Origin: Halocatena halophila
GTDB taxonomy: Archaea > Halobacteriota > Halobacteria > Halobacteriales > Haloarculaceae
Assembly: GCA_027563145.1 (NCBI GenBank)
Contig: CP071306.1
Span: 620,001 to 684,000 of the forward strand
Reading direction: 5' to 3'
Length of the DNA: 64,000 nt
Of the stretch, positions 26,545 to 36,171 are shown piece after piece. The position numbers were made by a program, and so were the translations under genes. The notes below the pieces were generated by a model. The model saw nothing but the letters and a program-made list of their open reading frames with translations. It was not told the origin of the DNA and did not search any database. Position 1 is the stretch's first letter, and each line of letters begins with the position of its first letter.

Positions 26545-27586
26545 GTCAGCAACGATCTACTACGCGGACGACACGGACCGATCAGCAATCGAGAACCGCA
26601 CCGTAGCCGTCATCGGCTTCGGAAGCCAGGGCCACGCCCACGCGATGAACCTTGACGACAACGGCATTGATGTCGTGGTTGGGCTGCGTGAGGACTCCTC
26701 ATCGCGCCAAGCAGCAGAGCAGGCCGGACTCAGGGTGGCAACCCCTTCAGCTGCCGCCGCTCAGGCGAGCGTGATTTCCATGCTCGTCCCAGACACCGTT
26801 CAACCCGCCGTGTACGAGGCGATCGAGCCCGAGCTAGAAGCAGGTGATACGCTCCAGTTCGCACACGGATTCAACATTCATTACGGTCAGATCGATCCGG
26901 CCGAGGACGTGAACGTCACGATGGTTGCACCCAAGAGTCCCGGGCATCTCGTGCGGCGGAACTTCGAAAACGACCAGGGGACGCCTGGACTGCTCGCCGT
27001 CTATCAGGACCCAACCGGCAAGGCAACCGACATTGGTCTCGCATACGCCGACGCGATCGGCTGTGCGCGGGCCGGCGTCGTCGAGACCACCTTCAAAGAA
27101 GAGACCGAGACGGATCTGTTCGGCGAACAGGCCGTGCTCTGTGGTGGCGTGACAAGTCTAGTGAAACACAGCTACGAGACGCTCGTCGAGGCAGGATACA
27201 GCCGAGAGATGGCCTACTTCGAGTGTATGAACGAGCTGAAGCTGATCGTTGATCTGCTGTATGAGGGTGGATTGGCCGAGATGTGGAACTCGGTCTCTGA
27301 TACTGCCGAGTACGGTGGATTGACCCGTGGTGATCGCATCGTCGACGAGGACGTGCGAGAGAACATGGAGGCAACGCTCGAAGCGGTGCAAAACGGTGAG
27401 TTCGCACGCGAATGGATTGTGGAAAACCAGACCGGACGGCCGAGTTACACACAGCGACGAGAGGCCGAGCTCGATCACGATATCGAAGACGTGGGAGCCG
27501 AGCTCCGCGAGCTGTTCGCCTGGAGCGCAGAGACCGATGAAGATGACGAGAAAGCCAAACGCAACGGCGTCCCAGCCGACGACTGA
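26537..27586 (+). CDS. ilvC: ketol-acid reductoisomerase IlvC
   Basis: 349 residues, NADPH- and Mg-dependent reduction/isomerisation of acetolactate. The N-terminal Rossmann domain has VAVIGFGSQGHAHAMNL, followed by GLREDSSSRQAAEQAGL. The knotted C-terminal domain has the metal residues in ETDLFGEQAVLCGG and SYETLVEAGYSREMAYFEC. A Lys/Asp-rich tail (about 25 residues) extends beyond the usual 330. The ATG at MTESATIYYADDT was chosen over a long upstream frame that overlaps ilvN. Confidence 0.97.
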   Translation: MTESATIYYADDTDRSAIENRTVAVIGFGSQGHAHAMNLDDNGIDVVVGLREDSSSRQAAEQAGLRVATPSAAAAQASVISMLVPDTVQPAVYEAIEPELEAGDTLQFAHGFNIHYGQIDPAEDVNVTMVAPKSPGHLVRRNFENDQGTPGLLAVYQDPTGKATDIGLAYADAIGCARAGVVETTFKEETETDLFGEQAVLCGGVTSLVKHSYETLVEAGYSREMAYFECMNELKLIVDLLYEGGLAEMWNSVSDTAEYGGLTRGDRIVDEDVRENMEATLEAVQNGEFAREWIVENQTGRPSYTQRREAELDHDIEDVGAELRELFAWSAETDEDDEKAKRNGVPADD

Positions 27587-27591
27587 CGAGC

Positions 27592-27807
27592 ATGACAGGA
27601 GACACACTCGGCGATATCAAGCACACGCAACCGAACACTGACGAACCGTTCGGCACGCATCTGGTGTACCGACGCGGGCCGGTCGTCATCGCTGATGGTG
27701 GTCGAAACGAATGCGACGCCGAAACGCTCGGCACGATCGATCACGTTGGCCCGATCGGCGAGCAAGCCGCACACAACCGCGTGTTCGATCGAGGTGACAC
27801 CAAATGA
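27592..27807 (+). CDS. 71-residue protein inside the leu/ilv operon
   Basis: A small acidic protein between ilvC (five bases upstream) and leuC (ATGA overlap). It opens [20 protein letters not shown], with hydrophobic [16 protein letters not shown] and a C-terminal [16 protein letters not shown]. No known motif, signal or membrane segment. Tight coupling on both sides suggests a role in the pathway, for example as a small LeuC/LeuD partner, but this is inference. Similar small ORFs occur at this place in other haloarchaea as far as I recall. Confidence 0.7.
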   Translation: MTGDTLGDIKHTQPNTDEPFGTHLVYRRGPVVIADGGRNECDAETLGTIDHVGPIGEQAAHNRVFDRGDTK

Positions 27808-29225
27808 GCGAGCGAACGCTCTACGATAACGTGTGGGATCGCCATCACGTGACGACACTTCCGAACGGACAGGATCAGCTGTTCGTGGGGCTACACCTGA
27901 TTCACGAGGTGACGAGCCCGCAGGCGTTTGGCATGCTCAGAGAACGCGACATTGAGGTGGCCAGACCGGAGCTGACCCATGCGACGGTCGACCACATCGT
28001 GCCGACCGCCGATCAGTCTCGGCCGCTGTCTGACGATGCGGCAGAAGAGATGATGAGCGAACTTGAGCGCAACGTCCGTGCGTCCGGTATCCAGCTGGAT
28101 GATCCGACGAGCGGCAATCAGGGGATTGTTCACGTGATCGGACCGGAACAAGGACTGACCCAGCCCGGCATGACGATCGTCTGTGGTGACAGCCACACCT
28201 CGACACACGGCGCGTTCGGGGCACTGGCGTTTGGCATCGGGACGAGCCAGATCCGCGATGTGCTCGCCACCCAGACGATCGCCATGGAAAAACAGAAGGT
28301 GCGAAAGATCGAGGTGACCGGCGAGCTTGGCCCACACGTTGGTGCCAAAGACGTGATCCTCACGATTATCCGTGAGCTCGGCACTGACGGCGGTGTCGGC
28401 TACGTCTATGAGTACGCCGGCGAGGCGATCGAAGCACTCGATATGGAAGGTCGAATGAGCATCTGCAACATGTCGATTGAGGGTGGTGCTCGCGCAGGCT
28501 ACGTCAATCCCGACGAGACGACCTACGAGTGGCTTCGCGAGACCGAGGCGTTCGCCAATACTCCAGACGAGTTCGAAGCCCTCAAACCCTACTGGGAGTC
28601 GATTCGGAGCGACGACGACGCCGTCTACGACGATGTGGTCGAGATTGATGGCTCTGCAATCGAGCCTGCAGTAACGTGGGGAACTACCCCAGGACAGGTC
28701 GTCCACATTAACGAGCCGATTCCGGACCCAGCTGACCTCCCTCCAGAAAAACGCGAAACCGCCCGAGCGGCACAGGAGCACATGCGCGTCGAACCTGGCG
28801 AAACGATGGCCGGCTACGAAATCGACGTGGCCTTTTTGGGCTCGTGTACGAACGCCAGACTCAGCGATCTACGCACTGCAGCGCAAATCGTCGATGGACA
28901 CACCGTGGCACCGGGCGTGCGAGCGATGGTAGTACCAGGCTCACAGCGCGTAAAGGCCGCCGCAGAACGCGAAGGGCTCGACGAACGATTCGAAGCCGCC
29001 GGGTTCGAGTGGCGCGAGGCGGGCTGTTCGATGTGTCTTGGCATGAACGAAGACCAGCTCTCGGGCGATCAGGCGAGTGCCAGCTCGTCGAACCGGAACT
29101 TCGTCGGTCGACAGGGCTCACCCGATGGGCGGACGGTACTGATGGGTCCACGGATGGTCGCAGCAGCGGCGATCACCGGCGAGATTACGGACGTTCGGAC
29201 GCTCCCGGAGGTGTCGGTAGCATGA
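27804..29225 (+). CDS. leuC: 3-isopropylmalate dehydratase large subunit LeuC
   Basis: 473 residues of the aconitase family. The [4Fe-4S] ligands come from [19 protein letters not shown] and from [14 protein letters not shown] with [12 protein letters not shown]. The C-terminal [19 protein letters not shown] segment is the LeuC signature. It isomerises 2- to 3-isopropylmalate together with LeuD. ATGA overlaps at both ends tie it to the small ORF upstream and leuD downstream. Confidence 0.97.
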   Translation: MSERTLYDNVWDRHHVTTLPNGQDQLFVGLHLIHEVTSPQAFGMLRERDIEVARPELTHATVDHIVPTADQSRPLSDDAAEEMMSELERNVRASGIQLDDPTSGNQGIVHVIGPEQGLTQPGMTIVCGDSHTSTHGAFGALAFGIGTSQIRDVLATQTIAMEKQKVRKIEVTGELGPHVGAKDVILTIIRELGTDGGVGYVYEYAGEAIEALDMEGRMSICNMSIEGGARAGYVNPDETTYEWLRETEAFANTPDEFEALKPYWESIRSDDDAVYDDVVEIDGSAIEPAVTWGTTPGQVVHINEPIPDPADLPPEKRETARAAQEHMRVEPGETMAGYEIDVAFLGSCTNARLSDLRTAAQIVDGHTVAPGVRAMVVPGSQRVKAAAEREGLDERFEAAGFEWREAGCSMCLGMNEDQLSGDQASASSSNRNFVGRQGSPDGRTVLMGPRMVAAAAITGEITDVRTLPEVSVA

Positions 29226-29824
29226 GCGACGGCGTTCCATCCGTCGAGCGCGTCTCTGGGACCGGAATCTACGTCCGTGGAAACGACATCGACACCGATC
29301 AGATCATTCCCGCGCGGTTCATGAAGGTCGTCACCTTCGACGGCCTCGGCGAGTTCGCCTTCTTCGATCAGCGGTTCGAAGACGACGACACCGAAACGGA
29401 CCATCCGTTCAATGACCATCGATTTCAGGACGCATCCGTGCTCGTAGTGAACGGAAACTTTGGCTGTGGTTCGTCGCGAGAGCACGCTCCGCAGGCGCTG
29501 TTGCGCTGGGGAATTGATGCGATCATTGGCGAGAGCTTCGCCGAAATTTTCGCAGGGAACTGTCTCGCGCTGGGAATTCCAACGGTCACTGCAGACCAGG
29601 CGTCGATCGAGTCGCTCCAGGAGACGATCGACGACAGCCCCGACACCACGATTACCGTGGACGTAGACGCCGAGACAGTCAGCTATGGCGAGATAACGAT
29701 CGACGCTGCAGTTGATGCTGCCCAGCGAACCGCGCTCGTCGATGGCATCTGGGACACGACGGCGTTAATGAGAGCCAACGAAGCGGCGATTGAGGAAACC
29801 GCCGCGGAGCTGCCGTATCTATGA
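29222..29824 (+). CDS. leuD: 3-isopropylmalate dehydratase small subunit LeuD
   Basis: 200 residues, the swivelling domain of isopropylmalate isomerase. Signatures: [17 protein letters not shown] near the N-terminus and [21 protein letters not shown], the GSSREHA substrate loop. The start was placed at the ATG overlapping leuC; the much longer upstream frame is antisense-like shadow of leuC. The stop overlaps leuB in ATGA. Confidence 0.96.
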   Translation: MSDGVPSVERVSGTGIYVRGNDIDTDQIIPARFMKVVTFDGLGEFAFFDQRFEDDDTETDHPFNDHRFQDASVLVVNGNFGCGSSREHAPQALLRWGIDAIIGESFAEIFAGNCLALGIPTVTADQASIESLQETIDDSPDTTITVDVDAETVSYGEITIDAAVDAAQRTALVDGIWDTTALMRANEAAIEETAAELPYL

Positions 29825-30798
29825 CCGAAACGATCGCCGTCATCCCTGGCGATGGCATTGGCAAATCGGTGGTACCCGCAGCCGTTCGAGTGCTCGATGC
29901 GCTCGATCTTGGGCTGTCGTTCGCGATGGCAGACGCGGGCGATGAGACCCGTGCAGACACGGGCACTCCACTGCCCGATCGGACGGTCGAGACCGTCGAA
30001 TCGGCCGATGCGACGCTGTTCGGTGCCGCCGGCGAAACTGCCGCCGACGTGATCTTGCCGCTGCGATCAGTCGTCGGGTCGTACGCCAACATTCGACCGG
30101 CCCGCACCTATCCAGGTGTGTCGGCGGTGGCACCAGAAACCGATCTCATCTTCGTCCGCGAGAACACAGAAGGCGTCTACGCCGGGATCGAGAGCTCGAT
30201 CGAACCAGGCATTACGACGCTGACGCGCGTGGTGACCGAAGACGCCTCGCGTGCGATCGCCGAAATGGCCGTCGAATACGCCAGTGATCGGGAGGGCTCG
30301 TTGACGATCGCACACAAGGCAAACGTCATGCGCACCACGGACGGGCTGTTTCTCGACACTGCAACAGCTGTGGCAAAAGACCGCGGCATCGACTACGACA
30401 CTGCGCTCATGGATGCACTCGCCATGCAGTTGGTGATGGAACCCGAGGCGTACGACGTGGTGGTCTGTCCGAATCTGGCTGGAGATCTGCTCTCCGATCT
30501 GGCAGCTGGGCTCGTTGGCGGGCTCGGCTTGCTTCCGAGTGCGAACATTGGCGGGGATAATGCGCTGTTCGAACCCGTGCACGGCACCGCACCCGACATC
30601 GCCGGCGAAGGCATAGCCAATCCCACTGCGACGATCCTTTCGAGTGCGATGTTGCTCGAGTATCTTGGCTACGATACGGCGGCGACGCGGGTTCGTGAGG
30701 CCGTCGAGGCGACGCTCGAAACCGGGCCGAAAACACCAGATCTCGGCGGCAGTGGTTCAACCGAGGACGTGACCAGCGCGGTCATCGATCGGCTGTAA
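29821..30798 (+). CDS. leuB: 3-isopropylmalate dehydrogenase LeuB
   Basis: 325 residues, NAD-dependent oxidative decarboxylation to 2-oxoisocaproate. [16 protein letters not shown] opens the protein; [12 protein letters not shown] carries substrate-binding residues; the Mg/cofactor stretch is [24 protein letters not shown] and [21 protein letters not shown]. The usual Lys-Tyr active-site region is present at [13 protein letters not shown]. Last gene of the operon; a convergent membrane protein gene ends eight bases later. Confidence 0.95.
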   Translation: MTETIAVIPGDGIGKSVVPAAVRVLDALDLGLSFAMADAGDETRADTGTPLPDRTVETVESADATLFGAAGETAADVILPLRSVVGSYANIRPARTYPGVSAVAPETDLIFVRENTEGVYAGIESSIEPGITTLTRVVTEDASRAIAEMAVEYASDREGSLTIAHKANVMRTTDGLFLDTATAVAKDRGIDYDTALMDALAMQLVMEPEAYDVVVCPNLAGDLLSDLAAGLVGGLGLLPSANIGGDNALFEPVHGTAPDIAGEGIANPTATILSSAMLLEYLGYDTAATRVREAVEATLETGPKTPDLGGSGSTEDVTSAVIDRL

Positions 30799-30805
30799 AG
30801 CGGTA

Positions 30806-31447
30806 CTACTGGCGCTCAAGTTTGTCGACGAGTGCGTCAGTGAGCCCACTTAGAGACGCACTCCCCCACAGACCAACGATGAGACCGCCAACTGCATCGA
30901 AGATCAGATCCATCATCGTGTCTGTCAGTCCGTACTGAGTGAGAATCGAACCGCCGATGTACAGTGGCGTGATGATGCCAAGGAGAAATTCGAGAATCTC
31001 CCAGAGCACACCAAACGCAACGACGAACAGCACGGTGAACACGACCATGAACTTCGGCGGAAACGAGAGCTGCTCGGTGTGTAAATCGATTGCGCGAACG
31101 GTCGTGTAGCCCACCGCCGCCACAACGGACGCAGAAAGCGCATGCGTCAAATGGTCCCACCACCAGAACGACTGGTAAAACGAAACGCCACTTCCCGGTA
31201 CCGCCACGGTTCCCAGTGCGTGAAAGAACACCGCAGCCGTGATCCACAGGGTGAGTCCTGGATTCATCGGCAGGCCGTAATCGCGCTGGAGAATCGCCGG
31301 GAGAAACGACACCATCACCCCGATCGCGCTGTTGACGATGACGCTCACATTCCGGTGGACGATTCCAACCAGAAACATGCCAATGAGAACGATCTGCATC
31401 GCTATCGCGAGCCGGCGCTTTGTTTTTTGCCGACGAAGCCATCTCAT
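30806..31447 (-). CDS. multi-pass membrane protein, DUF2238/YjdF-like
   Basis: 213 residues with about six hydrophobic segments. The motif FWWWDHLTHALSASVVAAVGY matches the D-x-x-x-H-x-x-x-A pattern of DUF2238/YjdF-type membrane proteins, and GVLWEILEFLL is the second conserved acidic helix of that family. Function unknown. It is translationally coupled (ATGA) behind a second membrane protein, so the two may form a complex. Confidence 0.7.
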   Translation of the reverse strand: MRWLRRQKTKRRLAIAMQIVLIGMFLVGIVHRNVSVIVNSAIGVMVSFLPAILQRDYGLPMNPGLTLWITAAVFFHALGTVAVPGSGVSFYQSFWWWDHLTHALSASVVAAVGYTTVRAIDLHTEQLSFPPKFMVVFTVLFVVAFGVLWEILEFLLGIITPLYIGGSILTQYGLTDTMMDLIFDAVGGLIVGLWGSASLSGLTDALVDKLERQ

Positions 31448-32031
31448 TCGGCCATCACCTCACGGAGATGGGCTGTCGACCGTAGCCGTCGGAAATACAC
31501 CGAGAAGATGAGCCCTCCAATCATACCGGCGATAGCAGAGAAGATAAATTCAATCATGAGTTCTCGGGGAACAAGAACGAGTTGTACGCCGAGATAACTG
31601 ACGGCGAGCCACCGCGCAACCGCCCAGAGGCCAGCAGCAGCAAGCGTCGTAATGATGACAAAGACGACTGCAAAGCCGTCTGTCATTTTGACCGATGTGA
31701 ACGCGTCGAGTTCGACTGCAACGACCAGCGCCACCGTGGCTACCGCCATGTAGGTGAAAAGCGAATTCGTCGCATCGAATCCAAGTCCCAAACCAACCAG
31801 CGGTAGCGCCGCCAAGACCACTAGCTCCCACGGTAACATCACCCAGATTGATCGATAGCCAACAGGAGGGACGACGACGAGCACCACCAAGAACAGGCCA
31901 AAGCCAGCCCATATCGGATCCACGCCGAGCAGCCCTCCCGAGACGATAGCCACGAAGAAAACGAGTAACCATCCAATCACAGCGTTCAGCCGTTTGCTCT
32001 CGAGAACCCCTACCAGATCAAACTGATCCAT
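31444..32031 (-). CDS. multi-pass membrane protein of unknown function
   Basis: 195 residues with about six membrane segments, beginning MDQFDLVGVLESKRLNAVIG. Segments include VGYRSIWVMLPWELVVLAAL and LMIEFIFSAIAGMIGGLIFS. No catalytic motif. Resembles in style, but not clearly in sequence, its coupled downstream partner. The ATG at 32031 was preferred to an 11-codon extension that is not membrane-protein-like. Confidence 0.65.
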   Translation of the reverse strand: MDQFDLVGVLESKRLNAVIGWLLVFFVAIVSGGLLGVDPIWAGFGLFLVVLVVVPPVGYRSIWVMLPWELVVLAALPLVGLGLGFDATNSLFTYMAVATVALVVAVELDAFTSVKMTDGFAVVFVIITTLAAAGLWAVARWLAVSYLGVQLVLVPRELMIEFIFSAIAGMIGGLIFSVYFRRLRSTAHLREVMAE

Positions 32032-32103
32032 AGTATAATGCTTTTGGTGTACTGAGTGAAACAAACTGTGGTGCAGTCGATTGGAACCTCCATCAACGCC
32101 AGC

Positions 32104-32403
32104 TCACCTGCTGGGGCGGTGAATTTCGTACTCGCCGAGATGATCGAGACTCATCACCACCCATTCTCTGGTGGGTGCTGTGGTTTCAATCCGATCCACG
32201 ACCGTCTGCGCACGGTCGGGAGCCGTAACGAAACAGCGCAAATTCCCTTGATCGGGAACGGTGAGTGGATCACGATCCGTGATGTACACCACACGCCACT
32301 TTCGCTGTGCGCGAAGCTCGTCTCCAGCAGCCTCGACGGTGTATCCGAGGTCTGAGAAGATTGAGCAGGCCGTATCAAGTATTGGCGTGTTAACTACCCT
32401 CAT
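32104..32403 (-). CDS. small haloarchaeal protein, DUF7116-like
   Basis: 99 residues, alpha/beta: RVVNTPILDTACSIFSDLGY, then AQRKWRVVYITDRDPL and FVTAPDRAQTVVDRIE. It resembles a conserved halobacterial family (DUF7116, from memory) without assigned role. No signal or membrane segment. The ATG at 32403 opens the conserved start; a seven-codon extension was dropped. Confidence 0.65.
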   Translation of the reverse strand: MRVVNTPILDTACSIFSDLGYTVEAAGDELRAQRKWRVVYITDRDPLTVPDQGNLRCFVTAPDRAQTVVDRIETTAPTREWVVMSLDHLGEYEIHRPSR

Positions 32404-32460
32404 CTGGCAGAGTATACCATACACTCCCCTATAGGTGTACCGGCGATCGTTCGAAAGCGG

Positions 32461-33261
32461 TTACGCCACTGTCCGATGGCTCACAACGGTGAGAATACCC
32501 AGTACGAGCGCGCTAACCGACAGCAACAACAGCGCCAGAGGAAACGTGTCGCCAAGTCCAAACGTCTGGTAGGAGTGATACATTTCGACCGGGAGCGTAG
32601 TTGGTGTGTACGCAAGCATCATTGTCGCGCCGAACTCGCCGATTGCACGGGCGAATGTCAGGGCGATTCCCGCGAGAATGCCCGGTCCGGCGAGCGGTAG
32701 CGTCACGTACTGGACAGTTTCTCTTCTGGTTTTGCCCAGCGACCGAGAGGCGAGCTCAAACCGCCGATCCACCCGCTTGAACGCGGTCGTTGCCGTCACG
32801 ACGAGTAGTGGTGTTGCGACGAACGTCTGGGCGAGGACCACGCCTATGAGTGAGTTTGTGAGCTGAACGCCTGCGTCGGCTGCAAGCGTTCCAAGTGCGG
32901 TGTTTGGACCGACAACAGTGAGGACGACGAATCCACCGACAGTCGGTGGCAAGACGAGCGGTAGCGTGACGACCCCGAGGACGATTCGTGACCAGGGTAC
33001 AGTGGCACGCGAAAGCCAGTAGGCAAGCGGAAGCCCACCAGCCGTTCCAATCATCGTCGAAACCGTTGCCGTCACCACGGAGGTCACCGTCGCCGACCGG
33101 ATTTCGGGAGCACCGATCCTGGAGAGGATCATTTCAGGCCCGCCCAGATAGAGCAACGACAGGAGCGGACCGCCGTAAAAACACACCAACAGTCCACCAA
33201 GCGCCAGTGCGCGGCTGGGTGCGCCACCAACCGTTCGCTCGTGGGGAAGAACACCAACCAT
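32461..33261 (-). CDS. tungstate/molybdate ABC transporter permease
   Basis: 266 residues with about five to six membrane segments. The cytoplasmic coupling loop is ASRSLGKTRRETVQYVTLPLAGPGILAGIA, with the EAA-like pattern A-x-x-L-G, followed by FARAIGEFGATMMLA, a strong signature of ModB/WtpB/TupB permeases. The start at MVGVLPHERTVGG overlaps the binding-protein stop (TAATG), so they are coupled. No ATP-binding gene is adjacent; it must lie elsewhere or be shared. Confidence 0.88.
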   Translation of the reverse strand: MVGVLPHERTVGGAPSRALALGGLLVCFYGGPLLSLLYLGGPEMILSRIGAPEIRSATVTSVVTATVSTMIGTAGGLPLAYWLSRATVPWSRIVLGVVTLPLVLPPTVGGFVVLTVVGPNTALGTLAADAGVQLTNSLIGVVLAQTFVATPLLVVTATTAFKRVDRRFELASRSLGKTRRETVQYVTLPLAGPGILAGIALTFARAIGEFGATMMLAYTPTTLPVEMYHSYQTFGLGDTFPLALLLLSVSALVLGILTVVSHRTVA

Positions 33262-34184
33262 TAGAGCCCCTCGCTGATGTCGTTCGGAACCGATCCCGTC
33301 GATATCGGGTGTTGGTCGCGAACGACGAAACCCGAGCGATCGAGATACGATCCGGTCGTCTGTTCGAAAAACACATCTCTGACTCGAGACGTTTTTCGGC
33401 GGATCGTTGAGGCGTAGCCGATTGGGGATCCCTGTATTGTCTGTCCCGACGGGAGCGTATAGGAGACGGTCGAATACCACTTTCTGGTCGCCGGTGGGCT
33501 GCTGAGATCGATTGCATCCGGAAGCGCAACGAATTCGTAGCCCCGTTCTGTGGCCATGTTGCGGTAGGTAAACGCCGCGTCGATCGCGCCGATTTCGAAC
33601 TGCCCGAGAAGGCCTGTCTCTGGAACGATTCGGGTCGATTTCAGCACCCGATCGGTGAGCCCGGACTCCTCGTGATAGCGCGCTGCCAGCTCCAATGCAA
33701 AGAGCGTCCGATAGCCGAGCGGATCCTGGTCGGGATCCGTACGGCCAAGGCTGTGGTCTCCATCGAGAAGTGGCAGATACCAGCGATCGACTGACACCGA
33801 TGTAAGGCTACGACCGATCGACGTATCCTGGTTGTATGCAAGAACGATCGCATTGCTCGTGAACGTCACATACCACGGCGGCGTGAGGACTCCCTCGAAC
33901 AGGGATCCGTCTGCTACCGTCACGATGTCTGGATCACGCTGGCCCGAATCAACCAGCCGAGCGACGGTGGCAGAGCCGTGTGCCTCAATCTCGAGCGGTA
34001 CGGAAAGCGCCGGTGCGAGCTCCTCTTCGAAGGTGTACTGTAAGCTACCCGCAGTCAGAATTGTGACAGGATCGGCGTCCAGTTCGCCCACGAGATTCGA
34101 ACATCCTGTCAGAGTAGATAGGCCAGCCATCCCAATCGACTGTAGTACCCGCCGACGCCCCTGATTGCTCGTCGTTATTTCCAT
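33261..34184 (-). CDS. tungstate/molybdate substrate-binding lipoprotein, WtpA/TupA-like
   Basis: 307 residues. The N-terminus has twin Arg (GRRRVLQSIGMAGLS) and a lipobox LTGC, so a Tat-lipoprotein. The body is a ModA/WtpA-type type-II binding fold: ILTAGSLQYTFEEELAPAL gives the anion-binding Ser region, SNAIVLAYN follows, then LGRTDPDQDPLGYRTLFAL and AAFTYRNMA. This pattern is close to archaeal WtpA. The 66-base gap to the divergent ModE-like gene carries a shared AT-rich box (CATAAT at about 34214-34219). Confidence 0.88.
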   Translation of the reverse strand: MEITTSNQGRRRVLQSIGMAGLSTLTGCSNLVGELDADPVTILTAGSLQYTFEEELAPALSVPLEIEAHGSATVARLVDSGQRDPDIVTVADGSLFEGVLTPPWYVTFTSNAIVLAYNQDTSIGRSLTSVSVDRWYLPLLDGDHSLGRTDPDQDPLGYRTLFALELAARYHEESGLTDRVLKSTRIVPETGLLGQFEIGAIDAAFTYRNMATERGYEFVALPDAIDLSSPPATRKWYSTVSYTLPSGQTIQGSPIGYASTIRRKTSRVRDVFFEQTTGSYLDRSGFVVRDQHPISTGSVPNDISEGL

Positions 34185-34213
34185 ACAGACACATCGATCT
34201 CATGGTGACTGTA

Positions 34214-34219
34214 ACATAA
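34214..34219. promoter_or_regulatory. shared AT-rich promoter box between wtpA-like and ModE-like genes
   Basis: CATAAT lies about 30 bases from both the minus-strand ATG (34184) and the plus-strand ATG (34251), so one box probably serves both directions within a 66-base gap. A regulator bound here would block both. Confidence 0.4.
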
Positions 34220-34250
34220 TCGTTTTGCCCGTGTGAACATTCAACAGGCC

Positions 34251-34940
34251 ATGGAACACGAGGTGGCGATCGACACGGCGTTGCGGGCTGGCGACGTGCA
34301 GTTTACAGAGCGCGACGCCACACTGCTCCGGGCGATCGCAGCAGAAGGCTCACTCTCGGGGGGTGCAACCGCACTCGGACGCTCATACGCAAGATCACAA
34401 CGACGTATTGTCGAGCTCGAATCGGCGTTTGGCTCGCTCGTCGAGCGAACGCGCGGAGGTGCCGACGGCGGCCACAGCACGCTCACCCAAACTGCCACAC
34501 GACTGTGTGGTACGTTCGACCGACTGGACTCCGAGCTGCAGGCACAAACGAACGTCGATGCGACGGTTCTCGATGGCGTCGTTCGCGAGTCTGTCGGTGA
34601 TCTCGGCACCGTCGATACCGCAGTCGGGGTGGTTCGTGCCGTCGCTCCTTCGGTTGGAAAATCAGTTCGAGTTGTCATCCGGGCCGACACAGTCACCCTC
34701 TTCGAGCCCGGTAGCGTTCCAGCAACCGCGACCAGCGCTCGCAACCGATTTTCCGGGACGGTCACCACGATCGACGATCGGGAGACGGCCGTCCGTGTTG
34801 GACTCGCCATCGGTACGGATACCGAACTCATCGCCCTGATTACGCCCGAAAGCGCCGACCGACTCGCCATCGAATCGGGAACCGAACTGGTTAGCTCATT
34901 CAAAGCGACCGCCACGAGAGCGTTTTCTACCTTCGAGTAA
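34251..34940 (+). CDS. ModE-like regulator with HTH and Mop/TOBE domain
   Basis: 229 residues from ATG 34251; a GTG 18 bases upstream would add six. Residues about 15-90 form a LysR/ModE-type winged helix (LLRAIAAEGSLSGGATALG, SYARSQRRIVELESAFG). The C-terminal half (VRVVIRADTVTLF, NRFSGTVTTIDDRETAVRVGLAIG) is a Mop/TOBE-like beta barrel that binds molybdate or tungstate. Divergent from the binding-protein gene, so it likely controls that transporter in response to the oxyanion. Confidence 0.82.
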   Translation: MEHEVAIDTALRAGDVQFTERDATLLRAIAAEGSLSGGATALGRSYARSQRRIVELESAFGSLVERTRGGADGGHSTLTQTATRLCGTFDRLDSELQAQTNVDATVLDGVVRESVGDLGTVDTAVGVVRAVAPSVGKSVRVVIRADTVTLFEPGSVPATATSARNRFSGTVTTIDDRETAVRVGLAIGTDTELIALITPESADRLAIESGTELVSSFKATATRAFSTFE

Positions 34941-35027
34941 CGAGATTTGGAGTACGTGTCCATTTGTCAAGTGAACTGTCGCCAGTCCAAACCACTCTGT
35001 CATCAGAAGAGAATGAACCGAAAACGA

Positions 35028-35033
35028 TTATAC
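35028..35033 (+). promoter_or_regulatory. TATA box of bioB operon
   Basis: TTATAC preceded by CGAAAACGA (BRE-like) is centred 26 bases before the GTG at 35056, supporting a leaderless GTG start. Confidence 0.65.
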
Positions 35034-35055
35034 ACCGTCAACTGATTGTTCTATT

Positions 35056-36165
35056 GTGGTTTACGAGACCGGCAACCGGACGGTAGACGACGCCGTCGCC
35101 CGCGTCCTCTCCGGAGAGACGCTTGATCGAACGGATGGCCTCGCATTGCTGGCCCAGCCAGTCCAGCCGCTCGCCGCAGGAGCGGATCTCGTTCGATCAC
35201 GATTTAGCGACGGAACGGTCGACGCCTGTTCGATCGTGAACGCGAAGGCGGGAAACTGTGCCGAGGACTGTGGCTTCTGTGCACAGTCCGTTCACTTCGA
35301 TACGGGGATCGACACGTACGGCTTTCTGGATCCTGCGGAGATCCTGGCGGCCGCACAACGCGCCGAACGCGACGGCGCACAGCGGTTTGGCATCGTAGTG
35401 GCAGAAAAAGGAGTGAGCAAAAACCGCCGCCCAGAGGAGTGGGCAGAGGTGCTCCGGGCGATTCGGCTGGTGCGCGATGAAACAGCCGTCGAAGTCGACG
35501 CGAGTCTCGGTATCCTCACGGAAGAAGAGGCCCAAATCCTCGCAGCTGAAGGAATCAACCACTACAACCACAACATCGAGACCTCCCCGGAGTACTTCCC
35601 GGAGATCGTCGGCACACACTCGTTCGAAGACCGCGTCGAGACGCTACAGGTCGCAAAAGACGCGGGGATGGATCTGTGTGCGGGAGTGATCCTCGGCATG
35701 GGAGAGTCGCCTGCTGATCGGGTTTCGGCGGCAATTGCACTCCAGGAGATTGGGATTTCCTCGCTGCCGGTGAACGTGTTGAACCCGGTAGCAGGGACGC
35801 CACTTGGCGATGAGGAGGGTGCCAGCATCTCTACGGAAGCCTTGATCAAAACGATCGCCGTCTATCGGCTGTTGCATCCTCACGCACGGGTTAGACTCAC
35901 CGGCGGTCGGGAAGTCAACCTCGCACCCGACGAGCAGCATTTGCCGTTCGAGGCGGGAGCCGATGGCATCCTCACTGGCGATTACCTGACGACGGAGGGA
36001 CAATCGCCGGGTGAAGACATCCGCATCATCGAGCGGGCGGGCTTACAACCGAATCGGTCGGTCAATCCGTTCGATCCAGAGACCGTCAAAGCTGACACCG
36101 AAACGAAACCGACGACCTCGCCCGCCGTCGGCACCGCAACCAGCAACACAGCGAATCAGGAGTAA
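35056..36165 (+). CDS. bioB: biotin synthase BioB
   Basis: 369 residues, radical SAM. The cluster motif is NCAEDCGFCAQ with Cys 68, 72 and 75 (CxxxCxxC). GINHYNHNIETSPEYFPEI and GMDLCAGVILGMGE follow; PLNxx-type VNVLNPVAGTPL and RLTGGREVNL, with the Arg of the [2Fe-2S] site, close the barrel. It inserts sulfur into dethiobiotin. The C-terminus has an extra Thr-rich tail of about 40 residues. GTG start supported by TATA spacing. First gene of bioB-bioU-bioF-bioD. Confidence 0.96.
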   Translation: MVYETGNRTVDDAVARVLSGETLDRTDGLALLAQPVQPLAAGADLVRSRFSDGTVDACSIVNAKAGNCAEDCGFCAQSVHFDTGIDTYGFLDPAEILAAAQRAERDGAQRFGIVVAEKGVSKNRRPEEWAEVLRAIRLVRDETAVEVDASLGILTEEEAQILAAEGINHYNHNIETSPEYFPEIVGTHSFEDRVETLQVAKDAGMDLCAGVILGMGESPADRVSAAIALQEIGISSLPVNVLNPVAGTPLGDEEGASISTEALIKTIAVYRLLHPHARVRLTGGREVNLAPDEQHLPFEAGADGILTGDYLTTEGQSPGEDIRIIERAGLQPNRSVNPFDPETVKADTETKPTTSPAVGTATSNTANQE

Positions 36166-36171
36166 CTACCA

